A DNA stretch of 64,000 bases, from contig NZ_VOHE01000005.1 in assembly GCF_007859305.1 (NCBI RefSeq), forward strand, positions 172,280 through 236,279, in the 5' to 3' direction. The notes below the pieces were generated by a model. The model was not told the DNA's origin and did no database searches. It saw nothing but the letters and a program-made list of their open reading frames with translations. The stretch's first letter is position 1. The number at the start of each line of letters is the position of its first letter. Positions 9,191 through 18,472 of this stretch are shown in pieces. Source of the stretch: Luteimonas wenzhouensis. Its GTDB lineage: Bacteria; Pseudomonadota; Gammaproteobacteria; Xanthomonadales; Xanthomonadaceae. The position numbers and the translations under genes were made by a program.

Positions 9191-12100
9191 TCATTGGCCA
9201 TCCCCGGCCCGCGGCGCCGCGGCCTCGGGACCGCGCCCGCGGCGCAGCCTGGCCCGGGCGGCGTCCGAACGCGCCTGGTGGCGGTGCCGCGCGAGCGCGA
9301 GCGTCCGCTGCAGCCAGGCCTGCAGCCGGCGCGCGTGGCGGTCCAGGCAGATGCCGCCGATGCCGTAGTGGCCGCCGCGGATGTCGACCGCCGTCACCAC
9401 GTGGCGGTTGATCAGCAGGCGCATGAATTCGGTGGCCAGGCCCAGCCGGCGCACGTGGTCCTGCACCCGCAGCAGGCGCAGCGTGCGTCCCGACACGACC
9501 GCGACCCCGAACGTGGTGTCGGGGATGCGGTGGCTGGTGCGGGCCAGCACCGAGGACCAGCGCAGCCGCAGCAGGAACAGGTGGGTGGGTGCGGGCGAGG
9601 CCAGCGGGCCGGAGGTGAGGATCGAGTGCTCGACGTGGTTGATCCTGCCTTCGGCCATGAGCCTGCGGCACAGGCCCGCCCAGTCCCCGTCGGCCGCGAC
9701 CTCGTGCCGATCCAGGCGCAGCATCCGCTTCGGGCCGTCGTTGTCCAGGCGCGGCAGGCCAAGGCGCTGCTGGCAGAACGACACGAAGCGCGCGCCGAAG
9801 GTGGGCGCGCCCACCACCCAGGCGATGCGGAACATCGGCGCCCAGCTCCAGTGGCGGAAGGCGTTGATCCAGCCGCGGTTGTCCGGATGGTCCCAGGCGT
9901 GCTCCAGGCCGAGGTCGTGGTACACCGCCTCCATCAGCCGGATCAGTTCCTGGCAGAAGTAGAAGCAGGCGCGGAAGTCGGCCGGGTCCGGCATCCGGGT
10001 GCGCCGCTCCAGCGGCGAGGCCGGCGGCTCGCCGGCCTGGCGCGGCGCTTCGACCAGATCGGTCCAGGCGGGATGGAACTGCGCGTCGAGCACCGCCAGC
10101 GCCGGCGTGTCGCGCAGCCGGTCGAGCAGTCGCGCGAGCGCCTCGCCGTGGCGCGCGAAGCGTTCGTCGAGCCGCGGCAACGGCGCCACCCAGCGCTGGC
10201 GCAGCGCGATCAGCAGCTTGCCCTTGTCCGGCGAGTCGGTCAGCCCCAGCCGCGGCGGCCCGTGGCCGGCGGCCGCCGTGCGCAGGCGTTCGAGCGCAGG
10301 CTCCAGCGCGCGTCGCGCCACGTCCTCGCCCAGCCGCCGGTAGCTCTCGAACTGGGCCTCGTCGAAGTACTGGTCGGAGGTCGGTTCGTGCGGGAACGCC
10401 GGGTGGCTGCGCGCGTAGTGCAGCACGTCGGCCGGCTCCTCGCCGGTCAGGGTCGGCTTGAGGTAGAGCAGGGTCCCGGTGGCGCCGTCGGCGTAGGTGA
10501 TGCGGCCGACCGCGCAGCTGCGCTCGGCGGTGCCGTCGTCGCGCGGGACCAGCCCCGACACGTCGAGGTCGATGTCGGCGCCGAAATCGACCCGGCACTT
10601 GTGCACGGCGTTGCCGAGGTCGGCGAACGCGCGCGCCGGGTCGGCCGCGGCGTCCACGCACAGGATGAAGCGGCAGCGCCGGCGCACCAGTTCGTAGATG
10701 CCGAGGTTCTCGAAGTGGCCGCCGTCGGACAGGTGCACGAACTTGCCGCCGGCATGGGTGCGGCCGAGCAGTTCGGCCAGCAGCCAGCGGCCGAAGAACG
10801 GCACCGCGTCGCCGCTGGGATGGCCCGGGTGCAGCGGGTTGGGCAGCCACCAGCCCAGGCGCGCGTCGAACAGGGTGAGCAGGAAGGTCACCGCGGGCGA
10901 GCTGTGGTAACCCATGTTGGGATTGACCGCGGCGCCCGAGATCGCGATCGCACCGCCGAGGGTGAGCGAGGACGCGAGCGCGTCGCGCCCGGGCCGGCGG
11001 CCGGGGCCGGCGGTGGCGGCGATCGCCGCCTCGGTGTCGCCGATCGGCCGTTCGCCTGCGCGCGAATCGGGCGGCAGCCAGCCGCACCAGCCCGGGCTCA
11101 GGCAGAACGAGGCCGCCTTGCGGTCCTGCCAGTCGAGCTGCCTGGCGGCGACGAGGTTGAGCGCGGTGCCGATCAGCGGATACAGCGGCCGGGTGCCGTC
11201 GTCCATGCGCTCGCGTTCGACCACGTCGGCCAGAGGCAGGTCGTCGTCGGGGTCGAAGTTGGTGGTCGGTTCGGGATTGCGCGGCACGTTGCTGGCGCCG
11301 AGGTAACAGCGCACCAGGCGATTGCGGTAGAAGGCGTTGAGGCTGAATTCGTTGACGTCCACCGCCCAGGCGAACAGCAACCACGTGCCCAGCGCGGCGA
11401 GCACCAGCAGCGCCAGCGCACGCGGGTAGGCCTCGACCGTCGCCCGCAGCCCGTCGAGGTAGGCCGGCAGGCCGTTTCCGGTCGGCGGCGCCGGTGCCGC
11501 GGCGGTGCCGCCGGCCAGGTGTTCGAGCGCCGGGCCTGCCAGCTGCAGCAGCACGTGTCCGGCCAGGCTCAGCGCCACCAGCAGGCCGAACACGAAGATC
11601 CACGGCGCCACCCGCACCAGCAGGTCGATCCAGCGCGAGCGGCGGGTGCCGGCCTTGGCCAGGCGCGCCCCGTGCGCGGCCAGCAGGCCCAGCCCGGTGG
11701 TCGCCAGCCAGGTCGCCACGCCCGCCCAGCCGGCGGCCGAGAGCGCCTGCCGGCCCTGCTCCGCCCCGGCGCGCAGCAGCCACGGGCCGTAGATGGTCAG
11801 CCCCAGCGACAACGTCATCCCCAGCGCCACCAGGGCGCAGGTCTTGCCGCCCACGCGCGCCCAGATCTCGCGCTGCAGGTCGCTCATCGCCGGGCCGGCG
11901 AGGCCCAGGTGCACGATCGCGGTCAGGGCCACGGCCAGCGCCATCAGCAGCGGGCCGGCCACCAGGACGTGCCACAGGCCGTCGCTGCCGGCCCATGTCG
12001 CCAGCCAGCCGCGCAGCAGCGCGACCAGCAGCCCCGCGAATACGGCCGCGCCGGCCGTTCCCAGTACGAACCGCCACGGATGCCGCAGCAGCGGGGGCGG

Positions 12101-13066
12101 TGGCGCCTGGCGCCTGCCGGCCAGCCCGCTCCAGGCCAGCCAGCCGTGCCAGATCAGCAGGTACAGCGCGGCGGTGGCCACGCCCAGGTCGGCGCCGGCG
12201 GCGCTCCACTCCGGCGGCAGCCAGCCGACCGCGCCGGCGAGCGGCGCCGGCAGGTGCTGGTACCGCGCGAGCCCCAGCGCGCCCAGCATGGAGCCGAGCG
12301 CCAGCGACAGGATCGTGCCGAGCGCGGCGAGCACCACCGGGCGCGGCGGCGGCTCGGTCTCCGCATCGCCCTGCGGCCGGCGGTCGGCCCAGGTACTGAC
12401 ATAGGCCAGCATCAGCATCGCCGCCATGCCGGCGATGCCCGAGGCCACCAGCGGCACCACCGGCCAGCGGCGGGTGAGCACGTCGGCGCCCGCGTACACC
12501 AGCAGCGGCAGCAGGCACAGCGCCAGGATCAGCGCGCACAGCTGCACCTGGACCAGCAGCACGTTGCGCACGTAGGTGCCGACCATGCCGAGGGTGTCGC
12601 CGGAGAACGGCGACTTGCGCGGCGCCAGGTAGTTGCTGTACTCGCGCAGGTGGCGTAGCGGCCGGGTGTCGGCGGGCGCGTCTTGAGCGCGCGCCGGGCC
12701 GGCGTCGTCCGGCGCGCCCAGGGTCGCGAACGCCCGGCGGAAGCCATGCCGCCGCACCAGCGCCTGGAGGAAGGCGCCGACGTAGCCGCCACCGGACACC
12801 GTGGACAGGTAGTGGAAGCACTCCAGCAGGCCGTTGCGCGCCAGCGCCTGCAGCACGCCCAGGCCGAAGGTGGCGCTGCGGATGCCGCCGCCCGACAGCG
12901 CCAGTCCCCAGGCCTCGACCGACTGCGGGTCGCGGCGCAGCGCCGGCCCGAGGATGGTGCGCAGTTCGGCGTCCCTGACCGCGTGGATGTCGGGGAGCCG
13001 GCTGTCCTTGCGCCGGCGGCTCCGGGGCCGGGGCATGACGTCCTTCAGGCGCACCGCGTCCTCCAT
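9191..13066 (-). CDS. Membrane-embedded patatin-like phospholipase, 1291 residues
   Basis: The N-terminal part has the patatin oxyanion motif SGGGIRSATFG (residues 58-68) and the serine elbow STVSGGGYVG with likely nucleophile S91. The second catalytic residue is in DGGHFENLGIYE (D781). Between them, from about residue 165 to 560, are around ten strongly hydrophobic segments, so the polytopic membrane region is inserted inside the catalytic domain. The last 400 residues are soluble. The family hydrolyses acyl esters of lipids; the real substrate is unknown. The start at 13066 (MEDAVRLKDV) is chosen because homology begins just after it; an internal ATG at 13036 is possible. The frame continues upstream without protein character. 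It is divergent from the SGNH hydrolase gene. Confidence 0.88.
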   Translation of the reverse strand: MEDAVRLKDVMPRPRSRRRKDSRLPDIHAVRDAELRTILGPALRRDPQSVEAWGLALSGGGIRSATFGLGVLQALARNGLLECFHYLSTVSGGGYVGAFLQALVRRHGFRRAFATLGAPDDAGPARAQDAPADTRPLRHLREYSNYLAPRKSPFSGDTLGMVGTYVRNVLLVQVQLCALILALCLLPLLVYAGADVLTRRWPVVPLVASGIAGMAAMLMLAYVSTWADRRPQGDAETEPPPRPVVLAALGTILSLALGSMLGALGLARYQHLPAPLAGAVGWLPPEWSAAGADLGVATAALYLLIWHGWLAWSGLAGRRQAPPPPLLRHPWRFVLGTAGAAVFAGLLVALLRGWLATWAGSDGLWHVLVAGPLLMALAVALTAIVHLGLAGPAMSDLQREIWARVGGKTCALVALGMTLSLGLTIYGPWLLRAGAEQGRQALSAAGWAGVATWLATTGLGLLAAHGARLAKAGTRRSRWIDLLVRVAPWIFVFGLLVALSLAGHVLLQLAGPALEHLAGGTAAAPAPPTGNGLPAYLDGLRATVEAYPRALALLVLAALGTWLLFAWAVDVNEFSLNAFYRNRLVRCYLGASNVPRNPEPTTNFDPDDDLPLADVVERERMDDGTRPLYPLIGTALNLVAARQLDWQDRKAASFCLSPGWCGWLPPDSRAGERPIGDTEAAIAATAGPGRRPGRDALASSLTLGGAIAISGAAVNPNMGYHSSPAVTFLLTLFDARLGWWLPNPLHPGHPSGDAVPFFGRWLLAELLGRTHAGGKFVHLSDGGHFENLGIYELVRRRCRFILCVDAAADPARAFADLGNAVHKCRVDFGADIDLDVSGLVPRDDGTAERSCAVGRITYADGATGTLLYLKPTLTGEEPADVLHYARSHPAFPHEPTSDQYFDEAQFESYRRLGEDVARRALEPALERLRTAAAGHGPPRLGLTDSPDKGKLLIALRQRWVAPLPRLDERFARHGEALARLLDRLRDTPALAVLDAQFHPAWTDLVEAPRQAGEPPASPLERRTRMPDPADFRACFYFCQELIRLMEAVYHDLGLEHAWDHPDNRGWINAFRHWSWAPMFRIAWVVGAPTFGARFVSFCQQRLGLPRLDNDGPKRMLRLDRHEVAADGDWAGLCRRLMAEGRINHVEHSILTSGPLASPAPTHLFLLRLRWSSVLARTSHRIPDTTFGVAVVSGRTLRLLRVQDHVRRLGLATEFMRLLINRHVVTAVDIRGGHYGIGGICLDRHARRLQAWLQRTLALARHRHQARSDAARARLRRGRGPEAAAPRAGDGQ

Positions 13067-13186
13067 GTGCGTTGGCCGATCCCCCCGTCCGCCACTGTAG
13101 TGCAAACGCGGCGCGCGGCCGATTCCCGCCACGGGACTGGTGGCCGGCGGCGGCACGGCGCAGACTCGCCGCGGGAGGGCATGGCC

Positions 13187-14071
13187 ATGCCGCTGCGCCG
13201 CATCTACGACAACTGGGGCCAGCTCAACGCCGCCAGCGGCGCCCCGCGTTCGCGCGCGCGCCGCGAATGGGAGGCGTGGCTGGAGCGGCGGCCGCTCGTC
13301 GCCTACTGGGGCGATTCGTGGTTCACCACCCCGCTGTACCGCAATCTGGCCTGGCACAGCTTCTCGCGCATCGACGGCATGTCGATCCGCCTCGGCAAGC
13401 CCGGGCTGACCGCGGCGCGCATGCTCACGCCGGCCGCGTGCGCCAACAATGCCGAACGCTTCGCCTCGCGCGGCTTCGACCTGCTGTGCGTGAGCGCCGG
13501 CGGCAACGACTGCCTCGGCGAGCGCCTGGCCGCGATCTTCGCCGGCCGCGGGCGCATGGACGCCGACGCCGCGTTCGACGCGGTGGTCGCGCACGGCACC
13601 TTCGAACGCCTGCGCGCGCGCTACGCGACGCTGATGGCGCAGATGGCCGGCGTCGGCGACCACTTCCGGGTGCTCGGCCACGGCTACGCGCCGCCATCGC
13701 GGCACGCGATCGGCAAGCCCGGCGCACTGACCGTGCGCGACCTGGGCCTGGCGGCGCTGGTGATGGGCACGGTCGGGCCCTGGCTGTGGCCGGTGATGCA
13801 GCCGGTGCTCGGCAGCAAGGCCGAAGCGGAGCGCTTCGCGCAGCGCTTGCTGGCCGAGGGCTTCCGCGACCAGGTGCTGGCGCCCACGCGCGCGGCCTGG
13901 CCCGGGCAGTTCGCCTACGCCGACTTCTCCGCGGTCGGCTCGCGCGACGATGCCGGTTTCTGGTACGACGAGATCCACCCCACCGAGGCCGGCTTCGGCC
14001 TGCTGGCGACGGGATTCAACGCCCTGCTGCGGCGCGCGCTGCCGCCGGCCAAGCGCGGCGCCGTGGCCTGA
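13187..14071 (+). CDS. SGNH/GDSL-type hydrolase
   Basis: This is a 294-residue protein with the blocks of SGNH hydrolases: GDSW at residues 42-45 (S44 the likely nucleophile), AGGND (block III, Gly/Asn of the oxyanion hole) in the middle, and DEIHPTEAG near the C-terminus (Asp and His of the triad). The family hydrolyses esters of lipids or carbohydrates; no signal peptide is seen. ATG 13187 is preferred over ATG 13181 because the GGGAGGG site at 13173-13179 sits 7 nt upstream of it. The gene is divergent from the membrane patatin (120 bp between starts), so two acyl-ester hydrolases share one regulatory region. A hydrophobic patch in the middle may be part of the fold. Confidence 0.85.
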   Translation: MPLRRIYDNWGQLNAASGAPRSRARREWEAWLERRPLVAYWGDSWFTTPLYRNLAWHSFSRIDGMSIRLGKPGLTAARMLTPAACANNAERFASRGFDLLCVSAGGNDCLGERLAAIFAGRGRMDADAAFDAVVAHGTFERLRARYATLMAQMAGVGDHFRVLGHGYAPPSRHAIGKPGALTVRDLGLAALVMGTVGPWLWPVMQPVLGSKAEAERFAQRLLAEGFRDQVLAPTRAAWPGQFAYADFSAVGSRDDAGFWYDEIHPTEAGFGLLATGFNALLRRALPPAKRGAVA

Positions 14072-14159
14072 ACCGGTCCCAACCCCGGCCCCGCGCCACG
14101 GTTCGCGCGCGCGGGGGGCGGGCGGTAAGGTGGACGGCCCGTTCCGCCGGAGTCCGCCC

Positions 14160-14654
14160 ATGCGACACCCGAACCCCGTGCTTCCGCGCGCCGGCCTGCT
14201 CGCGCTGGTCCTGGCGCTGCCGCTGGCCGCCTGCCAGCAGCCCGCGCCCGAACCGCCGGCCGAACCGCCCGCGCCGGAGCAGCCCGCGCAGCCCGGGCAG
14301 CCGGCCATGGAACCGGTCGAAGCGCCGCCGGCCGAGGCGATGGGCGCCACCGGCGGGACCGACCCCGCCGCGGGGCCGGACGCCGAGGCCCTCGGCGGCC
14401 CGGTGCCGACGGCGCCCGACGAGAGCGGGGCCGCGTTCGAGGACACGCGCCCCGGCTGCGACGCCGCGGCGGTGCAGTCGCTGATCGGCGAGGAGGCGAC
14501 CGAGGCACTGGTCGAACGCGCCCGGTCGCAGAGCGGCGCCAACAGCGTGCGCGTGCTCAAGCCCGGCGACGCGGCGACCATGGACTACCGTGGCGACCGC
14601 CTGAACATCCTCACCGACGACGGCGGCACGGTGCAGTCGTTCAACTGCGGCTGA
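14160..14654 (+). CDS. Lipoprotein with I78 family peptidase-inhibitor domain
   Basis: This is a 164-residue lipoprotein. The signal sequence ends in a lipobox (LPLAAC, Cys at about residue 25), followed by a long Pro/Ala/Glu-rich linker (to about residue 95) and a C-terminal domain of about 65 residues beginning CDAAAVQSLIGEEA and ending DDGGTVQSFNCG. That domain has the layout of the I78 inhibitor family (potato-inhibitor-like fold), thought to block serine proteases in the periplasm. Two cysteines flank the domain and could pair. It starts 88 bp after the SGNH hydrolase and is convergent with the next lipoprotein gene. Confidence 0.85.
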   Translation: MRHPNPVLPRAGLLALVLALPLAACQQPAPEPPAEPPAPEQPAQPGQPAMEPVEAPPAEAMGATGGTDPAAGPDAEALGGPVPTAPDESGAAFEDTRPGCDAAAVQSLIGEEATEALVERARSQSGANSVRVLKPGDAATMDYRGDRLNILTDDGGTVQSFNCG

Positions 14655-14668
14655 AGCCGAGTCGCGAA

Positions 14669-14703
14669 GGCGCCTGCGCCCGGGCCGCCCCGGCGCGGGC
14701 GCC
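14669..14703. terminator. Imperfect GC-rich hairpin between convergent lipoprotein genes
   Basis: The 14669-14703 stretch folds into a long stem whose arms start GGCGCC and end GGCGCC, with one mismatch and one bulge. It lies between two stop codons that face each other and may terminate both transcripts. No T-run is present. Confidence 0.35.
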
Positions 14704-14710
14704 GCATCGT

Positions 14711-14947
14711 TCAGTCGTCGCCGCGCCTGCGGCGGAAATCCACCGGCGCGCTGTCGCGGCGCTCGCTGCTCCAGGTCGCGCTGGCCTCGCGCTCGCAGTC
14801 GCGCGACACCGGCTCGCCGGGGCGGTCGGGTCGGCTCGCGCAGGCCGGATTGCGGTCGACGGCGGCGTTGCTGTCGCGCACCTCGTAGCTGCCGCAGCCG
14901 GCCGCCAGCAGGGCCAGCAGCGTCGCCGCGGTGGTCTTCGTCCGCAT
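14711..14947 (-). CDS. Small lipoprotein, function unknown
   Basis: This 78-residue protein begins MRTKTTAATLLALLAAGCGS, a lipoprotein signal with the lipidated Cys at residue 18. The rest is short, charged and has a further Cys pair (NPACAS, RDCERE) that could form a disulfide. ATG 14947 has GGAGG eight bases upstream; the open frame extends further but without signal-like sequence. No family was recognised. It is followed by the MFS exporter start only after 82 bp on the other side and is probably a separate unit. Confidence 0.7.
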   Translation of the reverse strand: MRTKTTAATLLALLAAGCGSYEVRDSNAAVDRNPACASRPDRPGEPVSRDCEREASATWSSERRDSAPVDFRRRRGDD

Positions 14948-15029
14948 GGTGGCACCTCCGTTGCGTCGATGGCGGGATGCTCCCACCTCCGTCCGCCCCC
15001 GGGATGTGCCGGGGGTCACGCCGCCGGGT

Positions 15030-16274
15030 TCAGTCCGGCTGGAGGGATGCCGCGGCATGGCGTGGTGCGTGCCGCCAGGCGATGAGGGCGCCCAGCGCCA
15101 GCAGCAGCCCGGCCAGCGCCCACGCCGCGCCCGGGAACTCCACCGGCGCTCGCTCGCCGATGAACAGCCCGAACACGCTGGCGAACGCGATCGGCGCGAT
15201 GATCCCGGCCACCGACACCAGGCTCATCAGCGCGCCCTGGATCCGGCCCTGCATGTCCACGTCCACCTCGCGCGTGATCAGCGCCTGGCTGGCCGGCGCG
15301 GCGATCGCCCACAGCGCGCTCACCGGCAGGCCGAGCAGGAAGATCCAGCCTTGCGGCGCGAACGCGTACACCGCGAACCCGACCGTGCCGCAGCACAGCC
15401 CGAAGATCAGCGCGCGCCGCTCGCCCATCGCCCGCACCAGGCGCCCGACCACGGCCGCGTTGACGATGACGCTGCACACGCCGACCAGGAACAGCACCCA
15501 GCCCACTTGCCACGGACCCCAGCCGAAGCGCACGTCGGCGAACAGCACGAACACGCTCGGGTACACGTAGTGGGCGAGGTTGGCAATGAACACCACCGCC
15601 GCCAGGCCGACGATCCGGGGATAGCGCCCGATCAGCAGGATCGCCGCGTACGGCCGGATCGCGCGCCAGTCGAAGCGCGTGGCGCGCGAGGACGGCGGCA
15701 GCGACTCGGGCAGCACGAACAGGCCGTAGCAGAAGTTCACCAGAGCCAGGCCCGCGGCGAACCAGAACGGCAGCCGCAGGTCGACCTCGCCCAGCCAGCC
15801 GCCGATCACCGGGCCGATGGTGAAGCCGAGCCCGAACGCCGCGCCGATCATGCCGTAGCTCTTCGCCCGCGCCTCGGGCGGCACCACGTCGGCGACGTAG
15901 GCGTTGGCGGTGCTGAAACTGGCCGAGAACACGCCCGAGAACACCCGCGCCAGCAGCAGCCACCACAGCGACGGCGCCAGCGCCATGATCGCGAAGTCCA
16001 ACGCCAGCCCCAGGCACGAGAGCAGGATCACCGGCCGCCGCCCGTAGCGGTCCGACAGTGCGCCCTGGATCGGCGAGGACACGAACTGGATCGCGGCGAA
16101 CACGGTGCCGAACACGCCGATCCACAGCGCCGCGGTCGCGGTGCTGCCGGTGAACTCCTCGACCAGGTGCGGCAGCACGGGGATGATCAGCCCGAACGCC
16201 AGCACGTCGATCAGCACGACCAGGAAAATGAACGCCAGCGCGGCCTTGCGCGGCGAGGGTGCGGGGGTGGTCAT
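15030..16274 (-). CDS. MFS transporter of the TCR/Tet type
   Basis: This is a 414-residue inner-membrane protein with twelve predicted hydrophobic segments. It has the MFS motif A between TM2 and TM3 (GALSDRYGRRPV) and, at the second-half equivalent, VGRLVRAMGERRAL. LIDVLAFGLIIPVLP at the first helix and the overall length match the TetA-like drug:H+ antiporter branch. Chromosomal members of this branch in Xanthomonadaceae are usually annotated as tetracycline-resistance-like but have not been shown to confer resistance, so no drug is assigned. It is not in an obvious operon; no TetR-type repressor is adjacent. Confidence 0.9.
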   Translation of the reverse strand: MTTPAPSPRKAALAFIFLVVLIDVLAFGLIIPVLPHLVEEFTGSTATAALWIGVFGTVFAAIQFVSSPIQGALSDRYGRRPVILLSCLGLALDFAIMALAPSLWWLLLARVFSGVFSASFSTANAYVADVVPPEARAKSYGMIGAAFGLGFTIGPVIGGWLGEVDLRLPFWFAAGLALVNFCYGLFVLPESLPPSSRATRFDWRAIRPYAAILLIGRYPRIVGLAAVVFIANLAHYVYPSVFVLFADVRFGWGPWQVGWVLFLVGVCSVIVNAAVVGRLVRAMGERRALIFGLCCGTVGFAVYAFAPQGWIFLLGLPVSALWAIAAPASQALITREVDVDMQGRIQGALMSLVSVAGIIAPIAFASVFGLFIGERAPVEFPGAAWALAGLLLALGALIAWRHAPRHAAASLQPD

Positions 16275-16519
16275 GGCGCGTCCGGCGCGTCGGCACGAAG
16301 TGGCGGATTATGCGCGAACGTGCAAGCGCGGGGGGAACGTTCCGGTGCGCGCCGACGACGGTGCATGCGTGGGCCGGCGGCAGCGCCGGGGCCAGCGGAC
16401 ACGCCGCGATCGTTCGCGTCCGTGGTCGCGGTGCACGTCGTCCACGCGTGGGAGCCCGCGCACGCAGGATCAGCGCCCGACGCCCGGCGGCCGGACCCGC
16501 GGCGTGCGCCGGATGCACC

Positions 16520-17782
16520 TCAGGGCGTCGTCGCTGCGGCGCGCAGGGCCTCGAGGATGCGCGTGCCGGCGCGGCCGTCGGCGGGCGACAGGCCCAGTCG
16601 CCGCTGCTCGGCCTGGATCGCGCGCCGGGTGTTGGTGCCGATCATGCCGTCCACCTCGCCGATGGCGTGGCCGCGCGCGAGCAGCAGGGTCTGCAGTTCG
16701 CGGCGCTGCGCGCGCGACAGGCCCGGGTCGTCGGTCGGCCAGGCCGTCGTGAGCCCCTGCCCGCCGCGCAGGCGATCGGACAGCAGCGCGATCGCGAGCG
16801 CGTAGCTCTCGGCCGCGTTGTACGAATAGATCGCGTCGTAGTTGCGGAACACCAGGAACGCGGGACCGTTGCGCCCGGCCGGCAGCACGATCGCGCTGCG
16901 CGCGTCCGACGGCGCGATCGCGCTTCCGTCCACGCGGGTCACGCCGCGCGCGACCCAGTCCGAGAGCGGACGCCGGTTCGTGCGCCCGGCCAGCGACGCG
17001 TCGAAGCCGGTCGGCAGTTTCACTTCATGGCCCCAGGGCCGGCCCGGCTGCCAGCCGCTGCGCTTGAGGTAGTTCGCGGTCGAGGCCAGTGCGTCGGGGA
17101 TGCTGCCGACCAGGTCCCGGCGGCCGTCGCCGTCGCCGTCCACGGCGATCCGGGCATAGGTGGTGGGCATGAACTGGGTATGGCCGAAGGCGCCGGCCCA
17201 GGAGCCGGTGATGCCCGGATCGCGCAGGTCGCCGCGGTGGAGCAGGTCGAGCACGGCCAGGAACTCGCCGCGGAAGAACTCCTGGCGGCGGCCGAAGCAC
17301 GACAGCATCGACAGCGACTGCAGCAGCGGCCGCTTGCCGGAGACGCGGCCGTAGTCGCTTTCCACGCCCCACACCGCGACGATGGTTTCCGGATCCACGC
17401 CGTACTGCGCCGAGACCCTCGCCAGCAGCTCGCGGTGCGTGTCCAGCCTGGCGCGGCCGTCGGCCACGCGTTCGTCGTCCACCAGGCCGGCCAGGTAGTC
17501 CCAGATCGGGGTGGTGAACTCGGGCTGCGCGTCGAGCAGGGCGAGCACGCTGCGGTCGGGCGCGATCCCCGCCATGTAGCGGTCGAAGGCCTCACCGGGG
17601 ATGCCGCGCGCCACGGCCTGCGGACGCAGGCGGCCGGTGACGCAGCGGCGGTACTCCGGATCGTCGGTGGCCTGCGCGGGCGCGGACGTGACGGCGGGTG
17701 GCTGCTGTGCCATCGCGGCCAGCGGCAGCGCGCAGGCCAGCACGGCGAGGGAAACGGCGACAAGCGTGGGGGCGCGGGACAT
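16520..17782 (-). CDS. Lytic murein transglycosylase, MltB type, with peptidoglycan-binding domain
   Basis: This is a 420-residue periplasmic enzyme that cleaves the MurNAc-GlcNAc bond of peptidoglycan with formation of 1,6-anhydro ends. A cleavable signal peptide (ending AAMAQ, about residue 26) precedes the SLT_2/MltB catalytic domain (about 38-330). The catalytic glutamate is E141 in VWGVESDYG, and GAFGHTQFMPTTY is the typical second motif. The C-terminal 70 residues form a PG_binding_1 domain (RRELQTLLLARGHAIGEVDG). There is no lipobox, so it is a soluble MltB relative. Start 17782 is chosen for the signal peptide; the frame remains open 560 bp further without protein features. Confidence 0.92.
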   Translation of the reverse strand: MSRAPTLVAVSLAVLACALPLAAMAQQPPAVTSAPAQATDDPEYRRCVTGRLRPQAVARGIPGEAFDRYMAGIAPDRSVLALLDAQPEFTTPIWDYLAGLVDDERVADGRARLDTHRELLARVSAQYGVDPETIVAVWGVESDYGRVSGKRPLLQSLSMLSCFGRRQEFFRGEFLAVLDLLHRGDLRDPGITGSWAGAFGHTQFMPTTYARIAVDGDGDGRRDLVGSIPDALASTANYLKRSGWQPGRPWGHEVKLPTGFDASLAGRTNRRPLSDWVARGVTRVDGSAIAPSDARSAIVLPAGRNGPAFLVFRNYDAIYSYNAAESYALAIALLSDRLRGGQGLTTAWPTDDPGLSRAQRRELQTLLLARGHAIGEVDGMIGTNTRRAIQAEQRRLGLSPADGRAGTRILEALRAAATTP

Positions 17783-18057
17783 CGCGGGGCACCGTGGGGG
17801 AACGGGGCCAGCAGCATAGCGTGGCGGGGCGTCGCGGCCTGCCTGCGTGGCCGGGCGTTGGGCGACGTTCACGGGCGCGGCGAATGCGCGGGCGTTGCGT
17901 GGCCGCCGGGGCCGCGGACGGACGCGCACGTGTCGACCCGCTCCCTCGTGACGGCATGCGGACGATGCGACCGGGACGTCCTTCGGCGGGGAAGACCGGA
18001 AAGCCTGTTCGTGTGCCAGGGCGCGCGCTGGAGTGTCGTTCGGGGCGGGCACTGCGT

Positions 18058-18081
18058 GGTCGCGGCTGAAGCCGCTGCTAC
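18058..18081. repeat. REP-like palindrome (CGCGGCTGAAGCCGCT family), copy 1
   Basis: The core GCGGCT-GA-AGCCGC is a 6-bp stem with a 2-nt centre, flanked by GGT and CTAC. The same sequence recurs at 63718-63741 with one base difference (CTGCTAC here, CTCCTAC there). This short palindrome is a familiar intergenic repeat of Xanthomonadaceae. Here its edge overlaps the stop codon of the YchJ-like gene. Confidence 0.85.
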
Positions 18082-18467
18082 GGCGGGGGTACGGCGTCGA
18101 GGTAGGACCAGTGGCCGTGCTCGCGCACGAAGCGGCTGTGCTCGCGCATGCGCACCACGCTGCCGCCGCCGATCCGGTACTTCGCGACGAACACGACCTC
18201 GGCGGTGTCGGCGCCGGTCGGCACATGCGACTTGACCTGCAGGCCCAGCCACACCGGCCGCTTGCGGGCATCGGGATCGAAGCCGAGGGTGGCCGGGCGC
18301 GTGGACGGGTGCCAGCTGCGCAGCAGGTAGCCGGCGTCGCCACGCACGTAGGCGCTGTAGCGCGAGCGCATCAGCGCCTCGGCGTCGGGCGCGGGCGCGC
18401 CGGCGTGCAGCGGGCCGCAGCAGCGGCCATAGGGCCGGCCGCTGCCGCAGTCGCAGGCTCCGGCCAC
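18078..18467 (-). CDS. YchJ/SEC-C family protein
   Basis: This 129-residue protein starts [18 protein letters not shown], the SEC-C-like zinc knuckle of the YchJ/UPF0225 family (Cys-X-Cys and Cys-Cys ligands), then continues with an NTF2-like domain ([20 protein letters not shown] and so on). The molecular function of YchJ is unsettled. The start is GTG 18467, directly at the metal motif and five bases after the folE stop (TGA at 18475-18473), so it is almost certainly co-transcribed and translationally coupled with folE. Its TAG stop is formed by the edge of a REP-like palindrome, suggesting the repeat inserted at or into the 3' end. Confidence 0.85.
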   Translation of the reverse strand: MAGACDCGSGRPYGRCCGPLHAGAPAPDAEALMRSRYSAYVRGDAGYLLRSWHPSTRPATLGFDPDARKRPVWLGLQVKSHVPTGADTAEVVFVAKYRIGGGSVVRMREHSRFVREHGHWSYLDAVPPP

Positions 18468-18472
18468 GGGTT

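Noticed and set aside
15030..16274. Calling the MFS exporter a tetracycline-resistance gene
   Set aside because: The motifs show the TCR/Tet branch only; no TetR partner or mobile context is present, and chromosomal members usually lack shown resistance.
17783..18077. Possible gene upstream of the lytic transglycosylase
   Set aside because: The open frames there are continuations of the transglycosylase frame or antisense by-products; only the REP-like repeat is supported.
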